Source: Synura sp. LO234KE (Eukaryota; Sar; Synurophyceae; Synurales; Mallomonadaceae). From it: DNA of 10,350 nt. Location of the stretch: the NCBI GenBank assembly GCA_015143735.1, contig VKHC01000653.1, positions 1 through 10,350 on the forward strand, read 5' to 3'. Below the pieces are notes generated by a model that was not told the DNA's origin, did no database searches, and saw nothing but the letters and a program-made list of their open reading frames with translations. This document shows positions 1 through 7,533 of the stretch, piece by piece (positions within the stretch are counted from its first letter, which is position 1; each line of letters begins with the position of its first letter). Position numbers and translations under genes: made by a program.

Positions 1-284
1 GAAGCCAGATTAATATTGTTCTGAAAGCATTGTTTCGTGCTTTTCAAACCATCTCAATCAAATCGACCTCATCGTAAATTAACTATAAGATTTTCGGGAG
101 AAAAAAATTATCCCCGGGGTAGACCTTTCCTTCGCCCTCGGGCGGAGGCTGCCTCCCCCTACTCCACTCGGTCACGGGGTTTGCCAGTTGGTACACGGGG
201 GGCTCTTAATTTGTGGACGTTTTGTGTGGTCTGCCATTGACTACATATAACTATTACGATGTCCAATTTTTCGGACATCCCCGA
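1..284. other. left flank without recognisable gene
   Basis: No protein or RNA gene can be supported here. An open stretch at 37-240 (+) has low-complexity Arg/Pro/Ser content and no motif. Positions 112-240 are GC-rich, with an 8-base CCCCGGGG palindrome at 112-119 and a small CGCCC/GGGCG hairpin at 133-144. Nothing indicates a function. Confidence 0.4.
258..279. repeat. short perfect inverted repeat (hairpin)
   Basis: GATGTCC (258-264) and GGACATC (273-279) are perfect 7-base arms around an 8-base AT-rich loop. There is no adjacent gene or U-tract to make it a terminator. It may be chance. Confidence 0.4.
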
Positions 285-735
285 ATGCCGCGGGAAGGGC
301 AGGGGTGCGACGAGAGCGAGCACGACAGGCAGTGCAACACGCAGAATCACATCATGATGGGCCTGTTACAACGAGCCTCGAGAGAGTAGTCATCTAAGAG
401 TCCCACACAGTATTCGCCGTCGGTGATGAGATTTACAAGCCGGCGAATGGGAGTAGAGAAGATCCAATCAGTGTTCCGAATCCACTTGAGATCATGACAG
501 GGGCGCTGATTTCACCGGTGTTGTTGGTTGGGCGAAGTGCCCCGATCCAGTCCGGGTCGGACCTTTCTGTGACAACTGTGCCCTAAAAGGGAAACAGGGG
601 GAGCGGAAGCGCGAGTGAGGTACACACCCCAACCGGCAGAGCTCGACGTCAGCAATACACAAGGCCGTGTACAAGACCACGCCTGGGGAGGAGAGCGGAG
701 TTTGACCAAGGGTGACTTGCTAAGCGACATACTCT
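285..735 (+). pseudogene. possible decayed coding fragment with a Cys knuckle
   Basis: Short protein-like runs switch between two frames. One frame (from about 285) gives Met-rich, Arg-rich text broken by TAG and TGA. Another (about 490-618) contains a Cys at 538-540, ten residues, then PFCDNC followed by a basic tail and TGA. The first frame then reads on to a TGA at about 738. A C-x10-C-x2-C arrangement could be half of a zinc-binding site, as in retroelement gag-like or N-terminal finger regions. That is inference: no family is recognised and no other ligands are clear. It lies outside the proposed LINE boundary at 1171, so it would be a separate relic or chance. The fragment is too short and broken to decide. 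Confidence 0.22.
412..448. repeat. perfect inverted repeat, 8-base arms
   Basis: ATTCGCCG (412-419) is matched by CGGCGAAT (441-448) across a 21-base spacer. It could fold as a stem-loop. No role can be assigned. Confidence 0.4.
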
Positions 736-1159
736 TTTGACTTCTGACTGGTCTTGAACTGCTTTACGTCACTCTGTATCCCTAGAGTGTGCGATTCTTT
801 GATCGGCCTCTTACAAAGTACATCCCTAACTATTTCCTTGGTAGCAAGTAACACCGCTCCAAGCTAGACTGCTTAGGGTACACCTCAGCTCTATTCGTCC
901 TTATTCTGATTGAGTGAGAGGCTCTGCTCTGGTTCGCATCAGCTGATATTCTGACACCCGTTCCTCTTAGACAAAAAGCAAGACTGAGTCTTCATTGACA
1001 TTTATCCCTGCACTCTCATCGAACACACGTATATAAACATTCACGTGACAGCACTGAATAATGTGGAGTTTCGTCCGCAAAAACCTCGCAGAAGTTTGGT
1101 AAGGGAAAGCCGCGGCTAATTTTCACGTCCCATCCTTGCCAAGCTATTCAAGCACAAGG
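736..1159. other. non-coding stretch, nothing recognised
   Basis: Mixed-composition DNA with frequent stops in all frames. A frame open at about 988-1121 (+), and again from 1122 into the LINE, shows no motif. I see no RNA gene, promoter or repeat here that I can support. Confidence 0.4.
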
Positions 1160-1170
1160 GCACTCTTCCG
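1160..1170 (+). repeat. left target-site duplication of the LINE (candidate)
   Basis: The 11-mer GCACTCTTCCG here recurs perfectly at 7042-7052, immediately after an A-rich tail. LINEs inserted by target-primed reverse transcription are flanked by such duplications, so this would mark the 5' junction. An 11-mer match somewhere in 10 kb is expected by chance. The support comes from its position next to the tail. Confidence 0.5.
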
Positions 1171-1912
1171 AACCATTCTAGGCACCTCTCTAAAATCACT
1201 ACCAAAACGGAGGAAGAAGTTGGTGTGAAGCCCGCACATGGACGGATGGAGCCCCATGATTGCTGGACTCAAAGCCCAAAGACAAACATGCTAAGACGTA
1301 TACAGTGGTATCCAGAGACAGGTGGTCCAGGCAGCAAATGTTACTGGGACTCCCTCAACAAACGAGAGGAAGGAATTATCCGCGTCACCACCACCTGAGA
1401 GGAGGAAGTCACAGGTCTCAAGTGGCCAGAGGAGTAAAACAAATTGACCCCAAAGTCTGGACGTTCGGCTCTTCCATACAGGACTGGAGAACCACTGTTC
1501 ACCACAATCCTAGCTCCCTCCGACAGCGCTGCATCGTAGATCTACGCGCGATCATAAGGGACTCCAGGCCGAGAAAGGACTGAGACGAATTCCGGATCGC
1601 AGCCTGCAGACCCAGCGCAGAAGTAGGCAGAGCGCAAGAAAGGGAATCTGCAGCGCTCCTATTACTAAATCATGCTCTACTGTAGAGGACATTGCGTACA
1701 AACACCCCATCACGGGTGACCCCTGGTTCCTAGATTCAGCAGAAGAGCTCGAAGAAGTGCTCACATTTATTTGCTGCGCCAGCTCCAGACCCGGAGAGTT
1801 CTGAAACTGACCCCTCTGCCCCTCTCAACTGGGACAACATTCAGCACTGGGAGACCTTTCGACGACACTGTGCCTGTTTTTTTACATGTCAGCACCATAT
1901 ACCGGATGCTGA

Positions 1913-3360
1913 AGAAATATAATTCTCAAGCAACTCTGGCGAGCCCTGACCACCGTAAGACACAGGGAGCAGGTAGAAGCCGAACTCACGGAAATGAACG
2001 GCTACTGTCCACCATTCCGAAAGTTCGAGCAGAGCCTAAAACAGAAATCTGGTGGGACGGCAGGAGGACCTTCAGGCATCACGTCCCACACCCGTTAAGA
2101 TGTGGCCGGTAGAATGGAGAGAAACGGTCTACAAATGCGTGGTAGGCTACTGGACCCATCACGATCTTGCGAAGAAATGGCAGTTGCTATGGTTGATTCC
2201 GCTGCTCAAAACTGGCGGGACCACCTTCGACGACCTTCGACCCATCATGCTTCTCGACGTACTACAAAAAATTTGAACAACCCTCGTTCTGAGCAGTATC
2301 ACGTCGGTACTACTCAAGCACTAAGTCCTCTGAGCCACGCAACACGCCTATCTTCCACAGCGCGGGACGGACTCTGCCAACATCCAAGTAATCAACACTC
2401 TCGAAGCGGGAAAAGCGCTCACTATTCGGCTCCAGCTGGGACATACGGAAAGCGATCGACTACGTTGGTAAGTGGCAATCCGGTTAGCCTGGCGGCGTCT
2501 TGGTGTCCCCGCCGCCCTGGTCGAGTGGCTGATTCTGCTTGATCTCGCCGTAGTGCGCACAGGTCACTCCTTCTCAAAGTGGATCAAAGAAGGTCTCAAC
2601 GGACTCGAAGGACTTGACTTTTAAGCAGCCCACTCGCTTGGGTAGCGGTATTTGACATCCTCCTCTCGTGCTCGAGGATGATGATCCACATGGGGGCTTC
2701 CGCCTGCGCCCCGCCATCACAGGAGAGCAGAAACTAAGAACCTATCACATTCGCGGTAGACAGGACGATCTTCACCAACCAGCATCCGAAAAAGGCTCTG
2801 GATACACGACCACCGCTGGAAAGCTACCTGGGTTCCCTCTTAAAGAGGAACACTGCTTCAAGAGCCTGGGTGTATGTTATGACACAACGGAGAGAGACCA
2901 GCAGGGGACACAGCTAAGAAGCGCCCGAGGCTCGGCTGAAGCAATTGCAGAGGTTCTTCGAGGTGCCATCATTGCCAAGGTGGCCTACTACGGGGGACTA
3001 TCACAGTGGTCCCAAGACGAAACCAGAGCCCTGAACTCCCTCTTTGCCCGGACCTACCGACGCATCTCCAAGAACATGATGACTTCCCCAGCGGAAGCGC
3101 TATTCTAATCGTGCACCACGGGAGAATGCGGATTTCTCCGACTCTCCCACGGAATCCAAGATCGAAAACTCTCCCTGCTGGCCCGTGTCCACGAATACGG
3201 AGACCACTACAACCGATGGGCGATCAAAAGACGTTGAACAACGGATGCAATGGGGATAGCTCTCTGCCTGAATCGAATTCGACCACGCTACTGGATCTCG
3301 AGCATAGTAGAATACACACTAGAGGGGGCGGACCATCCTAATGCAATTGACAGCGTGTGA
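1913..3360 (+). pseudogene. non-LTR reverse transcriptase domain, degraded
   Basis: RNA-dependent DNA polymerase of the LINE, which would prime cDNA from the cut target. Landmarks in order: a Gly-rich SGGTAGGPSGIT block (2048-2083, frame 2), corresponding to the usual A-G-P-D-G-I box; a LIPLLK...LRPIMLL segment (2193-2260, frame 0), the classic fingers motif; QRGTDSANIQVIN (about 2358-2396); GVPAALVEWL (about 2500-2530) leading to a GLEGLDF remnant where a G-x-x-Q-G-D box is expected; VFDILL (2648-2665); and FAVD at 2750-2761, replacing the F/Y-A-D-D catalytic box. After a shift to frame 1, a K..CFKSLGV block (about 2842-2874) and a GGLSQWSQDETRALNSLF thumb-like region follow, running on past a TAA at 3106 to about 3360. 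In-frame stops include a TGA at 2274. The active-site box and Q-G box are both damaged, so the domain is inactive. Confidence 0.8.
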
Positions 3361-4750
3361 GATACCCCTGCGGAATAAACTGACCTACCCTACTTGGAGA
3401 GCAGGACTGACCCCATCACAGAGAAGGCATCTTGCCACAGAAGACATCGTCAGCAGTGCGGATCTCGTCACCCTTGACCCAGCGTAACGGCTAACCACTT
3501 GGAGGACGGAATCCACCATCCCGGACTGGCTAAATTAGGAATTACCAGAGGTTCCCATCAAGGCCATCCCTCGGCAGAGGGCAAAGCTGGTACGTACAAC
3601 CACCGGGAACGACCTTTGGTGCTCCTGGATCAACCTCCTCCATTCAAGACTACACCTTGCCACTGGACGGGGCCCCGGAACAAATTCAATCTACCGATGG
3701 ACCCTGGAGGCGCTACAAGTTGGCGCAGGGAACAGCATCTCCCTCTCCCAACGCCCGCAAAAGTGATCTTCGGGACCCTCCCCGACTTCTTTCCCCCAGG
3801 ACAAGAAGTTCGGCGGCTCCAAGTGACATCCCTACCCACCAAACAGCAGCTACAGAACCGGGAGGACTCACGCCCCACCCGTAAGAGCAGCTACATTACG
3901 AGCATCACACGCTCCCCCACTCTGAGACTCCAGGTCATGTTCACCCAAGGAGCGACCGACCTCCCCACTGCCCCACCTCTCCCGTGCGACTTATACGTGG
4001 GGCCACCCGGCCCCCACCATGGTCCAGGACCAACTTAACGTAAGACCCACACCAATAGTGGGGAGCATCGCCTACAACACTACAGGAGAGTGGCGTTTAC
4101 GGAGGTTCCACTCCCTTACAGGCCTGGACCTCACCCATGCATCCTCCTACCGAACCCTTCTCTACGGGCTCACTCTCCGAGCAGTCTATGATAACCGGCA
4201 CAGTGACGAGGGGACTCGAATTCACGTACCGCACCCGTCACTTTTAGCCCGTCTGCTGCGGACCACCAAAACGAGGCTCAAGAATATCACTCACCCATGA
4301 GCTCACCGGCCCCAACGTATTCTTCCATCTTTGCTTACTACTTTCCCAGCTTGCCATCGACAAAGCGTCCTGGAAACATGATCGATGGGGGAGCTTCTGG
4401 ACGGGGAACTGGAGTGAGGAAGATGCAGGCCCATCTCCTGGCTCCGTCGTCACGGAATCCCTTAGTACCCTTATCCCCCCAGAAGCCCAAGGGGACGAAT
4501 GGTTGCCTATCTGCAGCCAAACCGGAGAGCTCGAAATGGCCCCAGTTGGGGACGTCACCACGGAGGCCCGTCGCGTACGCGCCCTCAACACGAGACTGTA
4601 GCAGAAGCAGCTGGGGAGAGACCCCCTACTGGAACGACAGCACTTTCAAACTCGCCACGCGCGACCATTGTATCCCAGAATTCTCCATCGGTCAAAGAGA
4701 TCAAGTGGACCGCAGGAACTGGAGCGTAGGTAGCAATCAAATTAAACATC
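3361..4750 (+). pseudogene. RT-to-zinc linker of the LINE protein, degraded
   Basis: Continuation of the polyprotein between the RT thumb and the zinc motif. Frame 2 is readable from about 3359 to 3765 (stops at 3485 and 3533 or nearby). Frames are then unclear over a Pro/Thr-rich part (3770-4018). Frame 2 is good again at 4019-4300 and frame 0 at 4302-4600, with hydrophobic and Trp-rich text (WKHDRWGSFWTGNW). No named domain is recognised. It is long for a LINE linker and could hide a diverged module. Length and Arg/His-rich runs before the zinc motif suggest nucleic-acid contact, but that is inference. Confidence 0.5.
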
Positions 4751-4753
4751 TCA

Positions 4754-4762
4754 CCCCCCCCC
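4754..4762 (+). other. C9 homopolymer at a frame change
   Basis: A run of nine C coincides with the point where the readable frame passes from frame 0 upstream to frame 1 downstream. Slippage in such a run is a simple explanation for this particular frameshift. A sequencing indel is the alternative. Confidence 0.5.
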
Positions 4763-4794
4763 GACACTGCGGCCTGGCGAGAGGAAGGGCACTG

Positions 4795-4848
4795 TGTAAA
4801 CTCTGCAAGGTCAGCATGGACTCGTACGACCACCTCTATCGAGAATGC
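4795..4848 (+). other. CCHC-type zinc motif of the LINE protein
   Basis: The residues CKLCKVSMDSYDHLYREC give Cys (4795-4797), Cys (4804-4806), His (4831-4833) and Cys (4846-4848), spaced C-x2-C-x8-H-x4-C. It is followed by an acidic/Arg stretch. This spacing is the usual C-terminal zinc knuckle of LINE proteins, thought to bind nucleic acid. All four ligands are intact in this otherwise broken gene. Here the motif precedes RNase H, whereas in many I-like elements the knuckle comes after RNase H. Confidence 0.75.
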
Positions 4849-4929
4849 TCTGGAGAGGACCTACATCGCGCCCGTACCCTGGGGACAGCAGAAATCCAAG
4901 AAAAATGGCAGGAACTCCCACCTGGATAA

Positions 4930-5163
4930 AGAATCCTGGCACAACTACTCCTTGAGCTCTACGAAGTACCGGAGGGCTATCCAGTGGCACTGGGAGACCT
5001 CACGCGGCTCCAAAAACAACGCCTCCTAATAGCATACATAAGTCTTGAGCGCCCCGCGGACAAGGACGCGAACGCAACGTTTCTCCGCCATATTCGACAG
5101 CTAAACCACCTTCGGGAAGCTATCTGTGAAGAACGCCGCCACATTCTTCACCCCTTGGTCTGA
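4930..5163 (+). pseudogene. helical linker after the zinc motif
   Basis: Same frame as the zinc motif after a TAA at 4927. About 77 codons are open until TGA at 5161. The text is Leu/Arg/Glu-rich (for example LLLELYEVPEG and HIRQLNHLREAICEERR) and looks alpha-helical. No family is recognised. It probably joined the zinc motif to the hybrid-binding domain. Confidence 0.55.
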
Positions 5164-5182
5164 AGAACTCCCTAAAGGGTCG

Positions 5183-5308
5183 AAATGGTTCGTAGTCTAC
5201 TGGGGCAAAGCGTGTTGGGTATATGCAGATTATGATCTGATCAAGTCCCAAATTTTTCAAGTATCAGGAGGGAAACTCCGCGGGTTCCCAGATGAATGCT
5301 GTGGTAGC
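5183..5308 (+). pseudogene. RNase H1 hybrid-binding (viroplasmin-like) domain of the LINE
   Basis: Frame 2 reads a 42-residue block beginning KWFVVYWGKACWVY and continuing through QIFQVSGGKLRGF. It matches the family pattern of RNase H1 N-terminal domains and caulimovirus viroplasmin: an aromatic-Val-Val strand, G-K/R followed by (usually Pro-Gly, here Cys-Trp) V-Y, then an acidic or aromatic helix with I..Q-V, then G...K-x-F. In RNase H1 this small domain grips RNA/DNA hybrid and raises processivity. It stands about 70 residues before the RNase H catalytic core, as in cellular RNase H1. The Gly of the P-G turn is replaced and flanking frames are shifted, so it is degenerate. The call rests on pattern recognition, not a profile score. 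Confidence 0.65.
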
Positions 5309-5376
5309 GGACCAACTTCGACTCGCACTGGAGCAACAGCGCCAACGGGACCGAGTCCAAGCGGAGGGCACAGAAC

Positions 5377-5880
5377 TAGTCAGTTGTTATTAGTGTCTAC
5401 ACGAACGGGTCCGACACCAAGTCAGAACCCTCCCAACACCTTCCGGCCAAAGCCGGCAGGGTCTTCATTGCAGATCACCAGACGGATGACAGAGTCCTAC
5501 GTCATCGGAACAACTTCCTCATGCTGGACTCGGACAACATCTACTACCACGGCGCCACACACAAGAGCAACAACACTGGCGAGGTCATCGCCATTGGTGA
5601 GGCCCTAGAATGGATCCACCAGCAGCTCCCCGACCCCGCCATCAGTTAGAAAATTTGCTCGGATAGCTACTATGGGATTGACGCGGTGGACGTCATGCCC
5701 GGAAGGGACAGCTCTCGCATCCGCAACGGGAGACTCATTCAGTGGGCGTACGATCAACTTTCCCTCACCAGAAGAGCGGGGAGCTTCGTTCAGTTCCGAA
5801 AGGTAAAAGCACATCGGACTGACGAATCGAGGGACAGTAGGCGCAACCGCGATGCGGACAAACTCGCGGACCAGGGTCGC
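5377..5880 (+). pseudogene. RNase HI domain of the LINE, first catalytic Asp lost
   Basis: Frame 1 carries a near-complete RNase HI that would cut RNA in RNA/DNA hybrids. The first catalytic strand reads VYTNGS (5395-5412), where T-D-G-S is expected: Asp is Asn at 5404-5406. The Glu motif reads NNTGE, with Glu at 5581-5583, followed by helix AIGEALEWI. The third acid is in CSDSYY, with Asp at 5662-5664. A His lies at 5812-5814 in KVKAHR, matching the mobile His of bacterial RNase HI. The last acid is in RNRDADKLAD, with Asp at 5857-5859. A TAG at 5647-5649 interrupts the frame just before the third motif. At about 165 residues it has the normal family length. Three of four metal ligands survive; the Asn and the stop make it inactive. 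Confidence 0.9.
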
Positions 5881-6051
5881 CTCATGGACCTACCAGAGTA
5901 CTCCGTGCCACCGGATCAGCCGCTCGATAAGAATGAGCGGCTATCGCAACCATTCCAATACCCGCTGGACTGGAACGACGACCCAGATGCCCGCGCCCAT
6001 CTGGACAGCGTCCCCCACCCGGCCCTACCCGGCCCTCAGCCCAGTCTCTGA
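5881..6051 (+). pseudogene. C-terminal tail of the LINE protein
   Basis: Uninterrupted continuation of the RNase H frame for 56 codons to a TGA at 6049-6051. It is Pro/Asp-rich (PPDQPLDKNERL, WNDDPDARAHLD) with no recognised domain. This TGA is probably the natural end of the protein, though a further C-terminal part in another frame cannot be excluded. Confidence 0.5.
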
Positions 6052-6960
6052 TCAATGTACCCCTGTTCCAGTACACACCTATGACCCTGGTGCACACATG
6101 CCAATTGACATGCAGCACGACAATACCCCGTTCCCCCTAGCATGCATTTTTATCCTGTCCCCTGCAATGATAATCACCCCCCTAACATTAACAGCAGTTC
6201 TCAAAGGGTGCCTCTCCACCACCGCCGGTACGCTACTCACGACCAGGAACACCTGGCGGCAGCCACAGCCTACCACCATCGGGAGCCCGTCGGACGAAAC
6301 AGGACTCAGGAGCCAAAAAGGATCACTCGACGGAAGCCCAACCTGAACAACCCGGTTCCCTGCGACCCCCTAAGGCGCAAAGATGCCTCTCCATCTACCA
6401 AGCACCAAGGGCAACCAACAAGACAAACCAGCTGTCCGAGCCCAACTCAGCTGCGATGACCCACCCCTGGAACAAGCGACCAAGGTCGACAGGCAATGTC
6501 AGGCCCGACCGGCCTGAGCCACACAATATCGAGTCCAGGGACGCGCACTCCTGGCCCAGCGCCAACACGTGGGAGCACGACCTCCCCCCGCGACAGCACT
6601 GCCCGCCCCTACTCGCCCAAGCCAACTTCGCCCCCAAGGACGACGCGGGCTTGAGCACGAGCAGACACAGGGAGACAGGGAGCAGTAAGAAGCAGAGAGA
6701 CGCCGCTACCACCAGGAAATCTGAGAGCCTGGCATCAACTCGGCAGTGGTTTGCCCCCCACTGCTCCAGGGCCGACCGCGCGAGGGCCATGACTCTAGCA
6801 GAAGATGCGAGGGGGTCGGTGCGAGACGCGCTCCCACACCACTCCATAGGATTCGAGAATGAGAAAGGGCCACCTGGGACCCTGGGAGATTTCAGGGCCT
6901 TGTAGTTAGCCAAGAAGGTCCGCCTGCTCATGCCCCTTGCGAGATTAGCCAATCTTGCTC
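6052..6960 (+). other. GC-rich 3' region of the LINE
   Basis: A+C-rich sequence like the upstream element, ending abruptly near 6950. It has open frames on both strands (+ 6142-6459 and 6456-6905; - 6395-6952). Their text is low-complexity, rich in Arg, Ser, Pro, His and Thr, with no motif, and the two strands overlap completely. High GC alone explains the absence of stops. Most likely this is 3' untranslated sequence. A short second ORF or a degraded C-terminal extension remains possible. Confidence 0.5.
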
Positions 6961-6984
6961 ATATTTATATATGCATTATATGCC

Positions 6985-7010
6985 TGTCATGTCATGTCTT
7001 GCTAAGCTAA
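6985..7010 (+). repeat. short tandem repeats near the LINE 3' end
   Basis: TGTCA occurs in tandem at 6985-6994 with a partial third copy (6995-6998), followed by two copies of GCTAA (7001-7010). Simple tandem repeats are common just before LINE tails. This could be part of the element's 3' end. Confidence 0.4.
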
Positions 7011-7020
7011 GTTTACTTTC

Positions 7021-7041
7021 AAAAGAACAAGAAAAAAAAGA
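7021..7041 (+). other. A-rich 3' tail of the LINE
   Basis: Of 21 bases, 17 are A, including a run of eight. It lies downstream of the GC-rich 3' region and directly before the 11-base repeat at 7042. This is the expected position and composition for the tail of an old LINE insertion. Confidence 0.6.
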
Positions 7042-7052
7042 GCACTCTTCCG
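7042..7052 (+). repeat. right target-site duplication of the LINE (candidate)
   Basis: Perfect copy of the 11-mer at 1160-1170, starting one base after the A-rich tail. The match does not extend on either side, as expected for a duplication with unrelated element sequence on the inner side. Confidence 0.5.
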
Positions 7053-7307
7053 TTAAGCTGATTGTAAAAAACTGAGCACTGATTGCAGAAACAATTTTCA
7101 ATATTTTTGCTCAAAATACCCTCAAATTAGGCTCCACTCGACTTGCAATTTAAAATCCTGGGAGTAAAATCCTGGAAGTGTTCTACACAAAGCATGATAA
7201 AACAAGTCTTGAAACTTGAACCTAGAATGGATGAATTTCAACCGTGTAGGCGCACCTTGATAGAAATATATTCCTCGAACTTTTTCTTTCAGCCCGATCA
7301 TCTTAAA
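7053..7307. other. AT-rich intergenic DNA
   Basis: Stretch between the LINE end and the stop codon of the candidate - strand gene. A short open frame at 7143-7334 (+) has no motif and is probably chance. It would hold the 3' untranslated part of the - strand gene. No canonical AATAAA was noticed on the - strand. Confidence 0.4.
7151..7178. repeat. 14-base tandem duplication
   Basis: TAAAATCCTGGGAG (7151-7164) is followed directly by TAAAATCCTGGAAG (7165-7178), with one mismatch. It looks like a local slippage duplication. Confidence 0.6.
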
Positions 7308-7533
7308 TCATCGAAACAACATTTCCGAGCATAAATATGAACTCTCACGCTTTTCTTTCATCACAGGACCCCTAGTTGGACCACAGTAGGAATACCCCCT
7401 TAGAGCGCCGACGGTGACAAAGTAAACATAACCCCTCACGAAACCAGACTCTGCCACAACGCCGTACACATTGCTAACCTCATTCAAAACGTATTTTGCA
7501 CGCATATCTTGCTGCAGAAGCGTCGGAAATCCA
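7308..7533 (-). other. candidate terminal exon
   Basis: Open for 75 codons to TGA at 7310-7308, with balanced, protein-like composition (GFPTLLQQDMRAKYVL, then a hydrophobic stretch, then a basic KEKRE tail). It follows a possible acceptor ending GAG at 7534. Acceptors at 7545 or 7548 are alternatives giving another phase. Confidence 0.35.

Larger units (their letters stand above)
1171..6051 (+). pseudogene. LINE polyprotein (RT / zinc motif / RNase H), broken
   Basis: This was one long reading frame and is now split by stops and frame changes. Taking frame as position modulo 3, legible segments are frame 0 (about 1450-1920), frame 2 (1913-2096), frame 0 (2097-2640), frame 2 (2648-2790), frame 1 (2790-3360), frame 2 (3359-3765, and again about 4019-4300), frame 0 (4302-4750), frame 1 (4763-5163), frame 2 (5126-5300), a short frame 0 piece (5289-5393), then frame 1 (5377-6051), ending in TGA. 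The product would be the RT/RNase H protein acting on LINE RNA at a nicked chromosomal target. Between about 1171 and 1912 two frames compete and no domain is identified. No start codon is proposed because the 5' part is missing. The number of breaks rules out translation of a working protein. Confidence 0.75.
1171..7041 (+). mobile_element. decayed, 5'-truncated non-LTR (LINE) retrotransposon with RNase H
   Basis: A roughly 5.9 kb element carries, in order, remnants of reverse transcriptase, a CCHC-type zinc motif, a hybrid-binding domain and RNase HI, then a GC-rich 3' part and an A-rich tail at 7021-7041. A perfect 11-base direct repeat brackets it. No LTRs, integrase or protease are seen, which fits a non-LTR element. 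RNase HI is known from several LINE clades (I, Tad, LOA and relatives). No apurinic-like or restriction-like endonuclease was recognised, consistent with loss of the 5' end by truncation. The + strand is strongly A+C rich, unlike the AT-richer flanks. Dozens of in-frame stops and several frameshifts show an old, inactive copy. The clade is not assigned. If the repeat at 1160/7042 is chance, the 5' boundary could lie elsewhere. Confidence 0.75.

Noticed and set aside
159-730. Open frames on the - strand at 159-350, 492-680 and 512-730
   Set aside because: Low-complexity translations without motifs, overlapping each other and + strand text. They are the result of GC-rich composition.
1160-1583. 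A separate gene at 1260-1583 (+)
   Set aside because: It lies inside the element, has no good start context and continues past its stop into LINE-like text in the same frame, so it is treated as part of the broken polyprotein.
4244-4833. - strand open frames of 60-115 codons within the LINE
   Set aside because: They are opposite-strand shadows of the A+C-rich element and show no domain, whereas the + strand carries the zinc motif and RNase H.
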